Source of the DNA: Verrucomicrobiaceae bacterium
GTDB taxonomy: Bacteria > Verrucomicrobiota > Verrucomicrobiia > Verrucomicrobiales > Verrucomicrobiaceae
Length of the DNA: 64,000 nt
Direction: 5' to 3'
Assembly (NCBI GenBank): GCA_016795465.1
Contig: JAEUHK010000127.1
Span: 186,001 to 250,000, forward strand
Shown here: one piece after another, positions 43,427 to 51,285 of the stretch
Position numbering within the stretch: the first letter of the stretch is position 1
Layout: every line of letters starts with the position of its first letter
The notes under the pieces: model-generated
The model's input: the letters and a program-made list of their open reading frames with translations, nothing else
The model's database searches: none
What the model was told of the DNA's origin: nothing
Position numbers and translations under genes: made by a program

Positions 43427-44137
43427 ATGAAAATCTGCCTTTTTGCCCTCCTTCTCGCCTCCACTGCCCTCGCGGAGGATACTTTGGCCTTCAAAGACCT
43501 TTTCAACGGCAAGGACCTGACCGGTTGGGTGGATGTGAATACCTCCAAAGACACCTGGAGCGTCAAAGACGGCCTGTTGATGTGCAGCGGGCTGCCGATC
43601 GGCGTCATGCGCAGTGAGAAGCAGTATGAAAACTTCGTGCTTCACATCGAGTGGCGGCACATGAAGCCTGGGGGCAACAGCGGCGTTTTTTTGTGGAGCG
43701 ATGCGACGCCTGCGCCGGGGAAAGAGCTGCCGAAAGGGCTCGAAGTGCAGATGCTGGAGCTGCAATGGCCCGCGCTGCATCCGACGAAGGACGGCCAGCC
43801 GAATCATCCTGGTTATGTCAGCGGCGAACTCTTCGGCGCGAACGGCCTGGAGATCATCCCGGAGAATCCGCGTGGCAAACGCAGCATGTCCTTCGAGTTC
43901 CGCTGCAAAGGCGCGGGCGAATGGAACACCTACGACGTGGTGGCCGTGGATGGCGTGGTGAAGCTGAGCATCAACGGCAAGTTCGTAAACGGCGTGAGCC
44001 AGTCCACCGTGCGCAAAGGCTACCTCTGCCTCGAATCCGAGGGCAGCGAGATCCATTTTCGCAATATCCGCCTGCTGGAGCTGCCGCCGGGTCGCGTGAC
44101 ACCGGAGCAGACGGCTCCGGTGCTCCCGGCGAAGTGA
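43427..44137 (+). CDS. DUF1080 (3-keto-disaccharide hydrolase-like) secreted protein
   Basis: A 236-residue exported protein: signal peptide (M-K-I-C-L-F-A-L-L-L-A-S-T-A-L-A) then F-K-D-L-F-N-G-K-D-L-T-G-W, the family's opening, with G-G-N-S-G-V-F-L near 84 and the concanavalin-like L-E-V-Q-M-L-E. Recent work attaches 3-keto-glycoside hydrolase activity to some DUF1080 members; others are uncharacterised. The ATG at 43427 begins the signal sequence, downstream of an in-frame start at 43379 that overlaps the exbD stop. Confidence 0.88.
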   Translation: MKICLFALLLASTALAEDTLAFKDLFNGKDLTGWVDVNTSKDTWSVKDGLLMCSGLPIGVMRSEKQYENFVLHIEWRHMKPGGNSGVFLWSDATPAPGKELPKGLEVQMLELQWPALHPTKDGQPNHPGYVSGELFGANGLEIIPENPRGKRSMSFEFRCKGAGEWNTYDVVAVDGVVKLSINGKFVNGVSQSTVRKGYLCLESEGSEIHFRNIRLLELPPGRVTPEQTAPVLPAK

Positions 44138-44200
44138 TGCCTGCGATTACTTGAGCCCGCGGGATTCCCACGCATGGTCGCGGGCCTTCCAAAAAAGCCC

Positions 44201-45556
44201 ATGCGTTACTTCTCCACCCGCGGCCAGACGCCGCTGCACACCTTCTCCGAAGCCGTCGAAGCCGGTCTCGCGCCGGATGGCGGCCTGTTTTTGCCGGAAA
44301 GCCTGCCCAGCATCGCTGGCAAGCTTGCGGAGTGGTCCACGCTCAGCTACCCGCAGCTCGCGGCGGAGTTCTTCACGCTCTTTGCCCCCGAGATTCCGAA
44401 GGACGAATGGCACCAGCTCACCGCCGAGGCCTACCGCCGCTTTGAATCGCCCGAGGTGGCCCCGCTAAAGAAGATCACGGACAAGACCTACATCCTCGAG
44501 CTCTTCCACGGCCCCACGCTCGCTTTCAAAGACTTCGCGCTGCAACTCCTTGGCCTGCTCTACAAGCGCCAGGTCAAGCTCAGCGGCAAAAAGCTCTGCG
44601 TGCTCGGTGCCACCTCCGGCGATACCGGCAGCGCCGCCATCCACGGCTGCATGGGCCAGGACGGCATTCAGATTTTCATCCTCTATCCAAACGGCCGCGT
44701 CTCGCCGCTGCAAGAGCGCCAGATGGCCTGCACCGGCGCGGACAATGTCTTCGCCATTCCCGTGCCCGGCACCTTTGACGATGCGCAACGCGTCGTGAAG
44801 GACTGCTTTGGTGACACCGCCTTTGCCGGCGAGGTCAATCTCTCCGCGGTGAACTCCATCAACATCGCCCGCATCCTCGCCCAGTGCGTCTATTACATCT
44901 GGGCCGTGCTGCGCCTGCCGGAGAAGGACCGTGCGACCTGCGAGTTCGTCGTGCCCACCGGCAATTTTGGCAACGTGCTCGCCGGCTGGCTCGCGCAGCG
45001 CATGGGCCTGCCCTGCGGCACCTTCCGCGTGGCGACGAACCAGAACGACATCTTGTATCGCTTCTTCACCACCGGCGAATACCGCCAGGGCGACGTGCAT
45101 CCCAGCCATGCCCCCAGCATGGACATCCAGGCCGCGTCGAACTTCGAACGCTTCCTCTACTTCGTCCTCGGTGAAGACTCCGCCCGCATCCGCGAGGTCA
45201 TGGCGCAGATCAAATCCGGCTCGCCCGTGAAGATCGATCTTCCCGCCACCACCTTCCGTGCCTCACGCATGGACGACGACACCATCGTCAAAGCCACCGC
45301 GCAGATGTGGAAGGACTGGCACTACGTCCTCGACCCTCACACCGCCTGCGCCTTTACCGACATGGCGCAGGATCGCGTCAGCATCGTCCTCAGCACGGCC
45401 AGCCCCGCGAAGTTCCCCGATGTCGTGCAGCAAGCCACCGGCAGCGAGCCCACCCATCCCACACTCGAAGCCCTCAAGGCCAAAGATATGCAACGCTGGC
45501 CGATGGATGCCACCACCGATGCCGTGAAGGCCTTCATCCGCGCCAAGAAGCACTAA
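44201..45556 (+). CDS. thrC: threonine synthase
   Basis: A 451-residue PLP enzyme converting O-phosphohomoserine to threonine. The N-terminus Y-F-S-T-R-G-Q-T-P is typical of the long (E. coli-like) threonine synthases; the PLP lysine is K110 in A-F-K-D-F-A-L-Q, and S-G-D-T-G-S-A-A and N-F-G-N-V lie in the PLP-binding region. The ATG at 44201 is preferred over 44174. Its last 4 bp overlap the 3' end of nasA on the other strand. Confidence 0.95.
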   Translation: MRYFSTRGQTPLHTFSEAVEAGLAPDGGLFLPESLPSIAGKLAEWSTLSYPQLAAEFFTLFAPEIPKDEWHQLTAEAYRRFESPEVAPLKKITDKTYILELFHGPTLAFKDFALQLLGLLYKRQVKLSGKKLCVLGATSGDTGSAAIHGCMGQDGIQIFILYPNGRVSPLQERQMACTGADNVFAIPVPGTFDDAQRVVKDCFGDTAFAGEVNLSAVNSINIARILAQCVYYIWAVLRLPEKDRATCEFVVPTGNFGNVLAGWLAQRMGLPCGTFRVATNQNDILYRFFTTGEYRQGDVHPSHAPSMDIQAASNFERFLYFVLGEDSARIREVMAQIKSGSPVKIDLPATTFRASRMDDDTIVKATAQMWKDWHYVLDPHTACAFTDMAQDRVSIVLSTASPAKFPDVVQQATGSEPTHPTLEALKAKDMQRWPMDATTDAVKAFIRAKKH

Positions 45557-47796
45557 AGCGTCTCCACCCGCACCGCCGAGTGCTTGTAACTCGGCTGGCG
45601 GCTCAGCGGATCAAACGAAGCATGCGTGAGCTGGTTCACGCGGGCATCGTGCATCGGCAAATACACCTCGCCGGGTTTCACACAGCCCGTCAATCGGGTC
45701 AATGCGGTCAACTCCGCCCGCTTCGAGATCACCCGCACCCGCTGCCCATCCCGAACACCCAGCTTCAAGGCATCCTCGGGATTCAAATCGAGCATCAACT
45801 CCTCCGGCACCATCTTCGCCAGCACCGCCGACTTCCTCGTCCGCGTTTCCGTGTGCCACTGCGCACTCGTGCCACGTCCCGTGATCAAAATGAACGGAAA
45901 CTCCGCACAACGCTGCTCCGGCGGCACCACCGGCTCATCAAAGCAAAACTTCGCCCGCTGATCCTCGGTAAAAAACCTTCGATCCTCAAACAGCCGCCGT
46001 TCACGACTGAGCACTGAGCACTGAGCACTTTTGACCAATGGCCACTGCAAGCCGCCGTGTTTTCGGATCATGTCGTAGCCTTCGATGCCGGTAATCTCAC
46101 ACGGCTGCCCTTCGGAGCAGCGTTGCAGCACTCGAAACACCGCCTCCGGCGTCTGCCATTCGCGGAACATCTCCCCGCAGCCCCAGTAATGGGCGATGAG
46201 GCGGAAGATGTGAAAATCAGCCAGCGCCTGACCGGGAGCACGACGCACTTTCGGGCTGTAGCCGATGCGGCGCTCGGAATTGATGAAGCAGCCTTCTTTT
46301 TCGCCCCAACCGGCCGCAGGCAGCACGAGATGCGCACGCTTCGCGGTCTCGGTGCTGCAATACATGTCCTGCACGACGAGGAAATCGAGCTTGTCGAGGA
46401 TGCGGTTCATCTCGTTCTGGTCGATCCACGAGTGACTCGGATTCGTGGCAACAAACCAAATGGCTTTCACCGTTCCCGCATCCGCTGCCGCGATGATTTG
46501 ATCATACGCGAGGCTCGGACGGCTCTGGATGCGCTCCACGGGAATGCCAGTGGCCATCGCGATCTTCTCGCGATGCACGGCATTTCGAAAATCATGCCCG
46601 CCAAGCAGGTTCGTCGTGTTCGAGAACAAACGTGAACCCATCGCATTGCACTGACCGGTGATCGAATTCGCGCCCGTGCCCGGTTTGCCGATGTTGCCGG
46701 TCATCAGCGCCAGATTGATGATCGCCTGAGCGGTTCTCGTGGCCTGATGACCTTGATTCACGCCCATCGTCCACCAGAAGGAAACACGCGGCTTGTCGTA
46801 GAACGAGTTTTCCAACTCGTTTGGTTTGGGTGAACGAGTTGGAAAACTCGTTCTACGCATCAGCGCCTTCGCAAACCGCAACAACTGCTCGGTGCTCAGT
46901 CCGGTTTCGGCGCAAACTCGCTCGGGCGTGAAGGCGGCTACAAAAGCCGCGAAGGCCTCAAAACCGCTCGTACTGGCCTCAACGAAGCTTTGATCCCCAC
47001 CACCCTCCCGAATCAGCAAATGCGCCAGGCCATACAGCAGCGTCAGATCGCTCTTCGGCTTGATGGCGTAGTGCTGTGTGGCCGCCATCGCGGTTTCGGT
47101 GGTGCGGGGATCGACGACGATGATCTCGGGCTGGCGTTTGTTCTTCAAAACACGCTGCCACATGATCGGATGAGCGATGCATGGGTTCGCGCCGATGAAG
47201 ACGAGCACATCGCTCTCCTCAAAGTCGGCATAGGTGAAGGGCGGCGCGTCGAAGCCGAAGCTTTCTTTGTAGGCGGTGACGGCGGTGGCCATGCACTGAC
47301 GCGTATTGCCATCGCCATGGATCATGCCCATGCCGAACTTCGCCAAAGCGCCGAGGAAGGCCATCTCCTCGAACATGATCTGCCCGGTGCTGAGAAACGA
47401 GGCGGCCTCAGGACCGTGCTGGTCGAGAATGCGCTTCATCTGATGACAGAAGTAGCGCAGCGCGGTGTCCCAATCGACCTCCTTGCCATGCAGCAGCGGC
47501 ATGCGCGCCCGATCCGGCGCATCGAGCACGCTGAGTGCCTCCCAACCCTTCGGACATGCGGTGCCGAGGTTCACGGGATAATCGGGATCAGGCGTGAGAT
47601 TGATCGCCGCGCCGTCTTTGAGGTGGATGTTCAATCCGCAGCCGGTGGAGCAGAAACCGCACACCGCCTTCGTCGTCGCATCCGGCAGCAATCGCGACGG
47701 CACCTGCCCGAGACCGAACTTCCCCGGTTCGCGCACCAGATCGGCCGTCAGCGGGCCGGTCCATTCGCGAAAGGTCATGGCAGGTGCGGTGATCAT
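45553..47796 (-). CDS. nasA: assimilatory nitrate reductase catalytic subunit (molybdopterin, 4Fe-4S)
   Basis: A 747-residue molybdopterin oxidoreductase. The N-terminal 4Fe-4S motif C-G-F-C-S-T-G-C-G with a further Cys near 81 is followed by the Mo-bisMGD domains (I-G-A-N-P-C-I-A-H-P, W-T-M-G-V-N-Q, T-G-N-I-G-K-P-G-T-G-A-N-S-I) and a C-terminal dinucleotide-binding domain. It reduces nitrate to nitrite in the cytosol. Slightly longer than usual because at least two repeats are inserted in frame: a 59-bp palindrome (46798-46856) and a 7-bp tandem repeat (46006-46029). Its gene starts 1 bp after the DmsBC stop; electrons probably come from that membrane partner. Confidence 0.9.
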   Translation of the reverse strand: MITAPAMTFREWTGPLTADLVREPGKFGLGQVPSRLLPDATTKAVCGFCSTGCGLNIHLKDGAAINLTPDPDYPVNLGTACPKGWEALSVLDAPDRARMPLLHGKEVDWDTALRYFCHQMKRILDQHGPEAASFLSTGQIMFEEMAFLGALAKFGMGMIHGDGNTRQCMATAVTAYKESFGFDAPPFTYADFEESDVLVFIGANPCIAHPIMWQRVLKNKRQPEIIVVDPRTTETAMAATQHYAIKPKSDLTLLYGLAHLLIREGGGDQSFVEASTSGFEAFAAFVAAFTPERVCAETGLSTEQLLRFAKALMRRTSFPTRSPKPNELENSFYDKPRVSFWWTMGVNQGHQATRTAQAIINLALMTGNIGKPGTGANSITGQCNAMGSRLFSNTTNLLGGHDFRNAVHREKIAMATGIPVERIQSRPSLAYDQIIAAADAGTVKAIWFVATNPSHSWIDQNEMNRILDKLDFLVVQDMYCSTETAKRAHLVLPAAGWGEKEGCFINSERRIGYSPKVRRAPGQALADFHIFRLIAHYWGCGEMFREWQTPEAVFRVLQRCSEGQPCEITGIEGYDMIRKHGGLQWPLVKSAQCSVLSRERRLFEDRRFFTEDQRAKFCFDEPVVPPEQRCAEFPFILITGRGTSAQWHTETRTRKSAVLAKMVPEELMLDLNPEDALKLGVRDGQRVRVISKRAELTALTRLTGCVKPGEVYLPMHDARVNQLTHASFDPLSRQPSYKHSAVRVETL
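46006..46029. repeat. 7-bp tandem repeat inside nasA
   Basis: The unit ACTGAGC occurs three times in a row followed by ACT. On the coding strand it encodes S-A-Q-C-S-V-L-S, which breaks the usual run G-L-Q-W-P ... E-R-R-L-F-E-D in nitrate reductases. The peptide resembles translations of AGTGCTCAGTGCTCA-type repeats seen in other genomes. Confidence 0.6.
46798..46856. repeat. 59-bp perfect palindrome in frame inside nasA
   Basis: The arms at 46798-46821 and 46833-46856 are exact 24-bp inverted complements (starting GTAGAACGAG, ending CTCGTTCTAC) around an 11-bp loop. It codes R-T-S-F-P-T-R-S-P-K-P-N-E-L-E-N-S-F-Y within NasA between the helix ending R-F-A-K-A-L and the strand V-S-F-W-W-T-M-G. 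Size and setting mirror the 59-bp element at 3044-3102. Confidence 0.88.
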
Positions 47797-47797
47797 C

Positions 47798-49387
47798 TCA
47801 ATTTCCCGGCATTTTCGGGCCGTGGCAGGCGATAAAGAAGTAGTGTCGCTCGATCAACTGGCTGCACAGCGTGATGGCGACGGACAAAGTGAAGACAGCG
47901 GCGACTTGGAACTGTGTGATGATGACCGTTGGTAGAATGATGCCGACGATGGCGAGCATGATTTTGCGTGCGCGAAGCAGGTGCGGCAGTTTTTCGGTCA
48001 AGATGCGAGCAGACATGTGCCACGGGCTCGATGCATCGCGACGAGCCAGTTTGATCTCCCGCATCTCAAACAGCGAAACGAGCCAGCGCAGCACGAGAGC
48101 CGTCGGAATGGCGATCTTCGCGAGCGGATGGCTCATCCAAGCCCAAATGACACCGGGAATGGCCGTGCCGAGCAAGAGCATCGTCCCGAAGAATTTGCCG
48201 CCCGTGAGCTTCATCGACCAAAACGGCCTCTGCGTGTCCACATAGACCATGACGGAGGTGTACACGGCCAAAACGCCCGCGAGCGCCGCGAGGCTCAGCG
48301 TGAGCTTCGATGGAAAAAGCAGCGAAACGGCTCCCAGCTTCGCAAAGAGCCCAAACGCGATGATTTCGCGCGAGAGCCAGGATTTCCGCCAGCCCAAAAA
48401 CGCCCGCCAGGCCTTCAACGGCTGTCCGAGATGCAAAACGCTCAGCGCGATGCCAACGACACCCATAATGAAACCGACCAACGAGCAAACCCAAGCCTCG
48501 CGTTGCCCGGTCCATCCAGCCAAAGAGGTTAATGCAGTCACCAAAAATGCCCCCGCGCTCATCTGCGTGAGCACGAGCATCCACGTCAGCGGGGGATGCG
48601 CGTGATCGAGACGGAGCTGGCCTTCATCCGCCGGTTTGGCTTCGGGGAGCGGTTTGGAGGAGGTGTAGGTCGTGGTGGGTCGCGTGTAGCTCGAATCAAA
48701 GGCCCCGCCGATGATCTGGCCGCGATCGGGCACGTCGCTGAGTTTCACGACTTGGATCTTGATCGCCTCGTTCGGGCAGGCTTGCACGCAGGCAGGTGCT
48801 TCACCTTCGGCGAGTCGGCCCTGGCACATGTCGCACTTGCGCACGATGCCGCGCTTCAGGTTGAACTTCGGCACGTCATACGGGCACTTCAGAATGCAGT
48901 AGCTGCAGCCGATGCATTGATCATCCAGATGCCGCACGATGCCGGTGACGGGATCTTTGTCGTAAGCGAGCACCGGGCAGCCATTCGAGCAGGCCGGGTC
49001 TTCGCAGTGATGGCAGGCCGTGGTGACCGTCTGCACATACGGCTTCTTTTCCAATCCAACCAGCAAGCCCACATCCCGCCACGATTCGTCGTCATCGAGC
49101 CCGTTGAGCGAGTGACAGGCCGCGACGCAGGCTTTGCAGCCGGTGCAGGCATCGAGATTGACGTGAAAAGCATACTGCTCGCCCGGATTCGGCTTCGAAA
49201 GCGGGATCAGGTGGGTGAAACGGTCTCGAACTGTTCGTGAATCAAACTCTTCGGAGAAGAGTGCGACGGGGGTGCGGAGGGTTTGCTGCTCCTGGAGCGC
49301 TTCACTTATGATTTTTGATTTATGATTTACGATTTCAGAAGGAGCGCCGCCGCCCGCCTCTTGATCGTTTGCCAAATCATAAATCAT
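47798..49387 (-). CDS. DmsB-DmsC-like fusion: 4Fe-4S ferredoxin plus NrfD/DmsC membrane anchor
   Basis: A 529-residue fusion. Residues about 70-230 hold four cysteine groups of a DmsB-type electron-transfer subunit (C-T-G-C-K-A-C, C-H-H-C-x4-C-x3-C-P, C-I-G-C-S-Y-C, C-D-M-C ... C-V-Q-A-C-P). From about 270 on there are eight membrane helices like the DmsC quinol-oxidising anchor. It should draw electrons from the quinone pool. The ATG at 49387 and first ~30 residues (I-V-N-H-K-S-K-I-I-S) lie within the palindrome at 49305-49406, so the N-terminus is repeat-derived; no better ATG follows before the first cysteine group. Confidence 0.88.
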   Translation of the reverse strand: MIYDLANDQEAGGGAPSEIVNHKSKIISEALQEQQTLRTPVALFSEEFDSRTVRDRFTHLIPLSKPNPGEQYAFHVNLDACTGCKACVAACHSLNGLDDDESWRDVGLLVGLEKKPYVQTVTTACHHCEDPACSNGCPVLAYDKDPVTGIVRHLDDQCIGCSYCILKCPYDVPKFNLKRGIVRKCDMCQGRLAEGEAPACVQACPNEAIKIQVVKLSDVPDRGQIIGGAFDSSYTRPTTTYTSSKPLPEAKPADEGQLRLDHAHPPLTWMLVLTQMSAGAFLVTALTSLAGWTGQREAWVCSLVGFIMGVVGIALSVLHLGQPLKAWRAFLGWRKSWLSREIIAFGLFAKLGAVSLLFPSKLTLSLAALAGVLAVYTSVMVYVDTQRPFWSMKLTGGKFFGTMLLLGTAIPGVIWAWMSHPLAKIAIPTALVLRWLVSLFEMREIKLARRDASSPWHMSARILTEKLPHLLRARKIMLAIVGIILPTVIITQFQVAAVFTLSVAITLCSQLIERHYFFIACHGPKMPGN

Positions 49388-49406
49388 AAATCGTAAGTCA
49401 TAAATT
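49305..49406. repeat. AT-rich palindrome overlapping the dmsBC start and the nirA stop
   Basis: An arm of ATGATTT/TTTATG-type words (49305-49335) is inverted at 49374-49406 (AATCATAAATCATAAATCGT...), separated by about 40 bp of ordinary GC-rich sequence. Its AT content is far below the GC level of neighbours. It provides the start codon of dmsBC and the edge of the nirA stop (TAA at 49405-49407). Confidence 0.75.
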
Positions 49407-51174
49407 AGGCCGCCGGATCGAACGCCACTTGCAGCTCATTGACGGTATGCCGGTTACAAAACCCGTGAAATGTCTCTCCCTCCTGGCGGCCTCTCAGGTA
49501 GCCTTTCAGCATCCCTTCGAGCGTTTCGCCGAGGGCTTCAAAGCTCACGCCGCTGAAGATCTGGCGGCCAATTTTGCGGTTCTCACCGAAGCCGCCGCCG
49601 ACGGTGATGTGGTAGCCTTCGCCGCTTTCGGTTTTCACTTTGGTGCCGAGCAGGCCGATATCGCCCATAAAGTGCTGAGCGCACGAGTGGGCGCAGCCGG
49701 TGAAGTGGACATTCACGGGTTTGTCGAGCTTCACGCGCTTGTCGAGATGCTCCATCATCGCGATGGCGTGGCCCTTCGTGTCGGTGGCGGCGAATTTGCA
49801 GTATTTGTTGCCCGTGCAGGCCACGAAGCCGCTTTTCAGGTTCGACTGCTCGCAGGGGAAACCGAGCTTTTTGAGGGATTTGGCGAGGGTGGCGGCATAG
49901 GCCGTCTTCACGTTCGGGATGATGAAGTTTTGCCACACGGTCAATCGCACTTCTCCACTGCCGTAGCTATCGGCGAGGTCGGCGATGCGCTCCATTTGCT
50001 TCGCGGTCATCTGGCCAACGGGCACGCGGGCACCGACATAGACGAGTCCTTCCTGCTTCTGCGGATAGATGCCGACGTGCGAGTGGCCTTGCTGCGAGAA
50101 CTCGCGCTTGGCCTGGATCGGTGAATCGGGCGCGAGGCGGGTGAGTTTGAATTTGAGGTGCTTCTCGGCCTCCACGAGCACGCCATCGAGTCCTTTGTCC
50201 TCCACGACATACTTGAAGCGGGCCTTCTTGCGATTCGTGCGGTCGCCGAACTGGATGAAGACGCGCAGCAGCGCGACCATGACGTCGTTGAGTTGCTCAG
50301 GCTTCACGATGACGCCCCAATCGCTGGCGAAGGTCTGGTGACCAGTAACGCCGCCGAGCGCGATGCGGAAGTAGATGCCGGGCTCGATGCCTTCGCTGTT
50401 TTCGGTGATCTTTACGGCGCTGGCACCGATGTCGTTCGTGTCCTCGACCGATGAGATGAGCCCGCCGCCGTCGTAGGCAATGTTGAACTTGCGCGGCAGG
50501 TCGTAGAACTCCTTCGAGCCGATGATGAGCGTGGCGAGTTCGTTCACGAGCGGTCGCACGTCGATGAGCTCATGAGGATCGTAACCCGCGCAGGGGTTCA
50601 TCGTGATGTTGCGGATGTTGTCCGCGCCTGCGCCCTTCGAATGCAAACCGCAGCCTTGAATGCGTCGAAGCACCTCCGGGCAGTCTTTTGGCTCGATGAG
50701 GCGGATTTGGAAATTGTTCCGCGTGGTGATCTGGATGTAGCCGGAGGTCAGTTCACTCGTGATCGAGGCCAATTCACGAAGTTGGTAGCTCTTCACCACG
50801 CCGCCCGGGATGCGCAGTCGGCACATGTAGCCGTCTTTGACGGGATTCAGCCAGAAGAGGCCGTTCCACTTGTAGCGGAAGACGGATTCGGGCTCCGGCT
50901 TCGCGTTCCAGCGGGCATCGAGGACGAGTTGCTCGATGGCATCGAAAGGATGGAGTTCGCGTTTGATGCGCTCTTCCTTGGTGAGGTCGTCCAGAGATGG
51001 GCCGGATGGGGCTGATGCGACGGATGGGGGAGATGCGATGTCGCCGAAGGTGACACCGCCTGCGGCGATGCCAGCGAAGAAGCCTTCGAGATAACGCTTC
51101 TGCTCGTTGGAGAAATCTTCGCCGATGGGTTGGGCCGCGATGGCCCTTTCTGTGGCTGGAAGAGCGGCGGTCAT
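49405..51174 (-). CDS. nirA: ferredoxin-dependent-type nitrite reductase NirA
   Basis: A 589-residue nitrite/sulfite reductase family protein. The siroheme-Fe4S4 cluster cysteines are seen as C-T-G-N-K-Y-C-K and C-A-H-S-C-A-Q-H (C-x5-C, C-x3-C). N-terminal features include Y-M-C-R-L-R-I-P-G-G and I-Q-I-T-T-R-N-N-F-Q. It reduces nitrite to ammonium with six electrons, and the co-transcribed diflavin protein is a likely donor. The residues S-P-P-S-V-A-S-A-P-S-G-P-S near 50-62 come from a 9-bp repeat tract (50996-51040). Confidence 0.9.
   Translation of the reverse strand: MTAALPATERAIAAQPIGEDFSNEQKRYLEGFFAGIAAGGVTFGDIASPPSVASAPSGPSLDDLTKEERIKRELHPFDAIEQLVLDARWNAKPEPESVFRYKWNGLFWLNPVKDGYMCRLRIPGGVVKSYQLRELASITSELTSGYIQITTRNNFQIRLIEPKDCPEVLRRIQGCGLHSKGAGADNIRNITMNPCAGYDPHELIDVRPLVNELATLIIGSKEFYDLPRKFNIAYDGGGLISSVEDTNDIGASAVKITENSEGIEPGIYFRIALGGVTGHQTFASDWGVIVKPEQLNDVMVALLRVFIQFGDRTNRKKARFKYVVEDKGLDGVLVEAEKHLKFKLTRLAPDSPIQAKREFSQQGHSHVGIYPQKQEGLVYVGARVPVGQMTAKQMERIADLADSYGSGEVRLTVWQNFIIPNVKTAYAATLAKSLKKLGFPCEQSNLKSGFVACTGNKYCKFAATDTKGHAIAMMEHLDKRVKLDKPVNVHFTGCAHSCAQHFMGDIGLLGTKVKTESGEGYHITVGGGFGENRKIGRQIFSGVSFEALGETLEGMLKGYLRGRQEGETFHGFCNRHTVNELQVAFDPAA
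50996..51040. repeat. degenerate 9-bp repeat tract in nirA
   Basis: On the minus strand, units of the form CATCNGNCC recur about four times, spelling the linker S-P-P-S-V-A-S-A-P-S-G-P-S. The tract resembles the other 9-bp tracts in the window in period, though the unit is not the same phase. Confidence 0.5.
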
Positions 51175-51196
51175 GGCTGAAGAGATTGGTTTTTGA

Positions 51197-51270
51197 TCTC
51201 ACGCAAAGGCGCAAAGGCGCAAAGGTTCCCAAACCTTCTGATCTTTGCGCCTTTGCGCCTTTGCGTGAGA
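51197..51270. repeat. CACGCAAAGGCG palindrome between nirA and cysJ
   Basis: The arms 51197-51224 and 51243-51270 are exact 28-bp inverted complements (TCTCACGCAAAGGCGCAAAG...), with an 18-bp loop. It fills most of the nirA-cysJ gap. The same arms recur at 61290-61317, 61768-61795, 61823-61849 and, degenerate, 61951-61978. Confidence 0.88.
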
Positions 51271-51285
51271 CTTTGGATTGGAGGC

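Noticed and set aside
46798..46856. Possible intrinsic terminator within nasA
   Set aside because: The hairpin has no T-run on either side and lies in the middle of an intact gene; it fits an inserted palindrome better.
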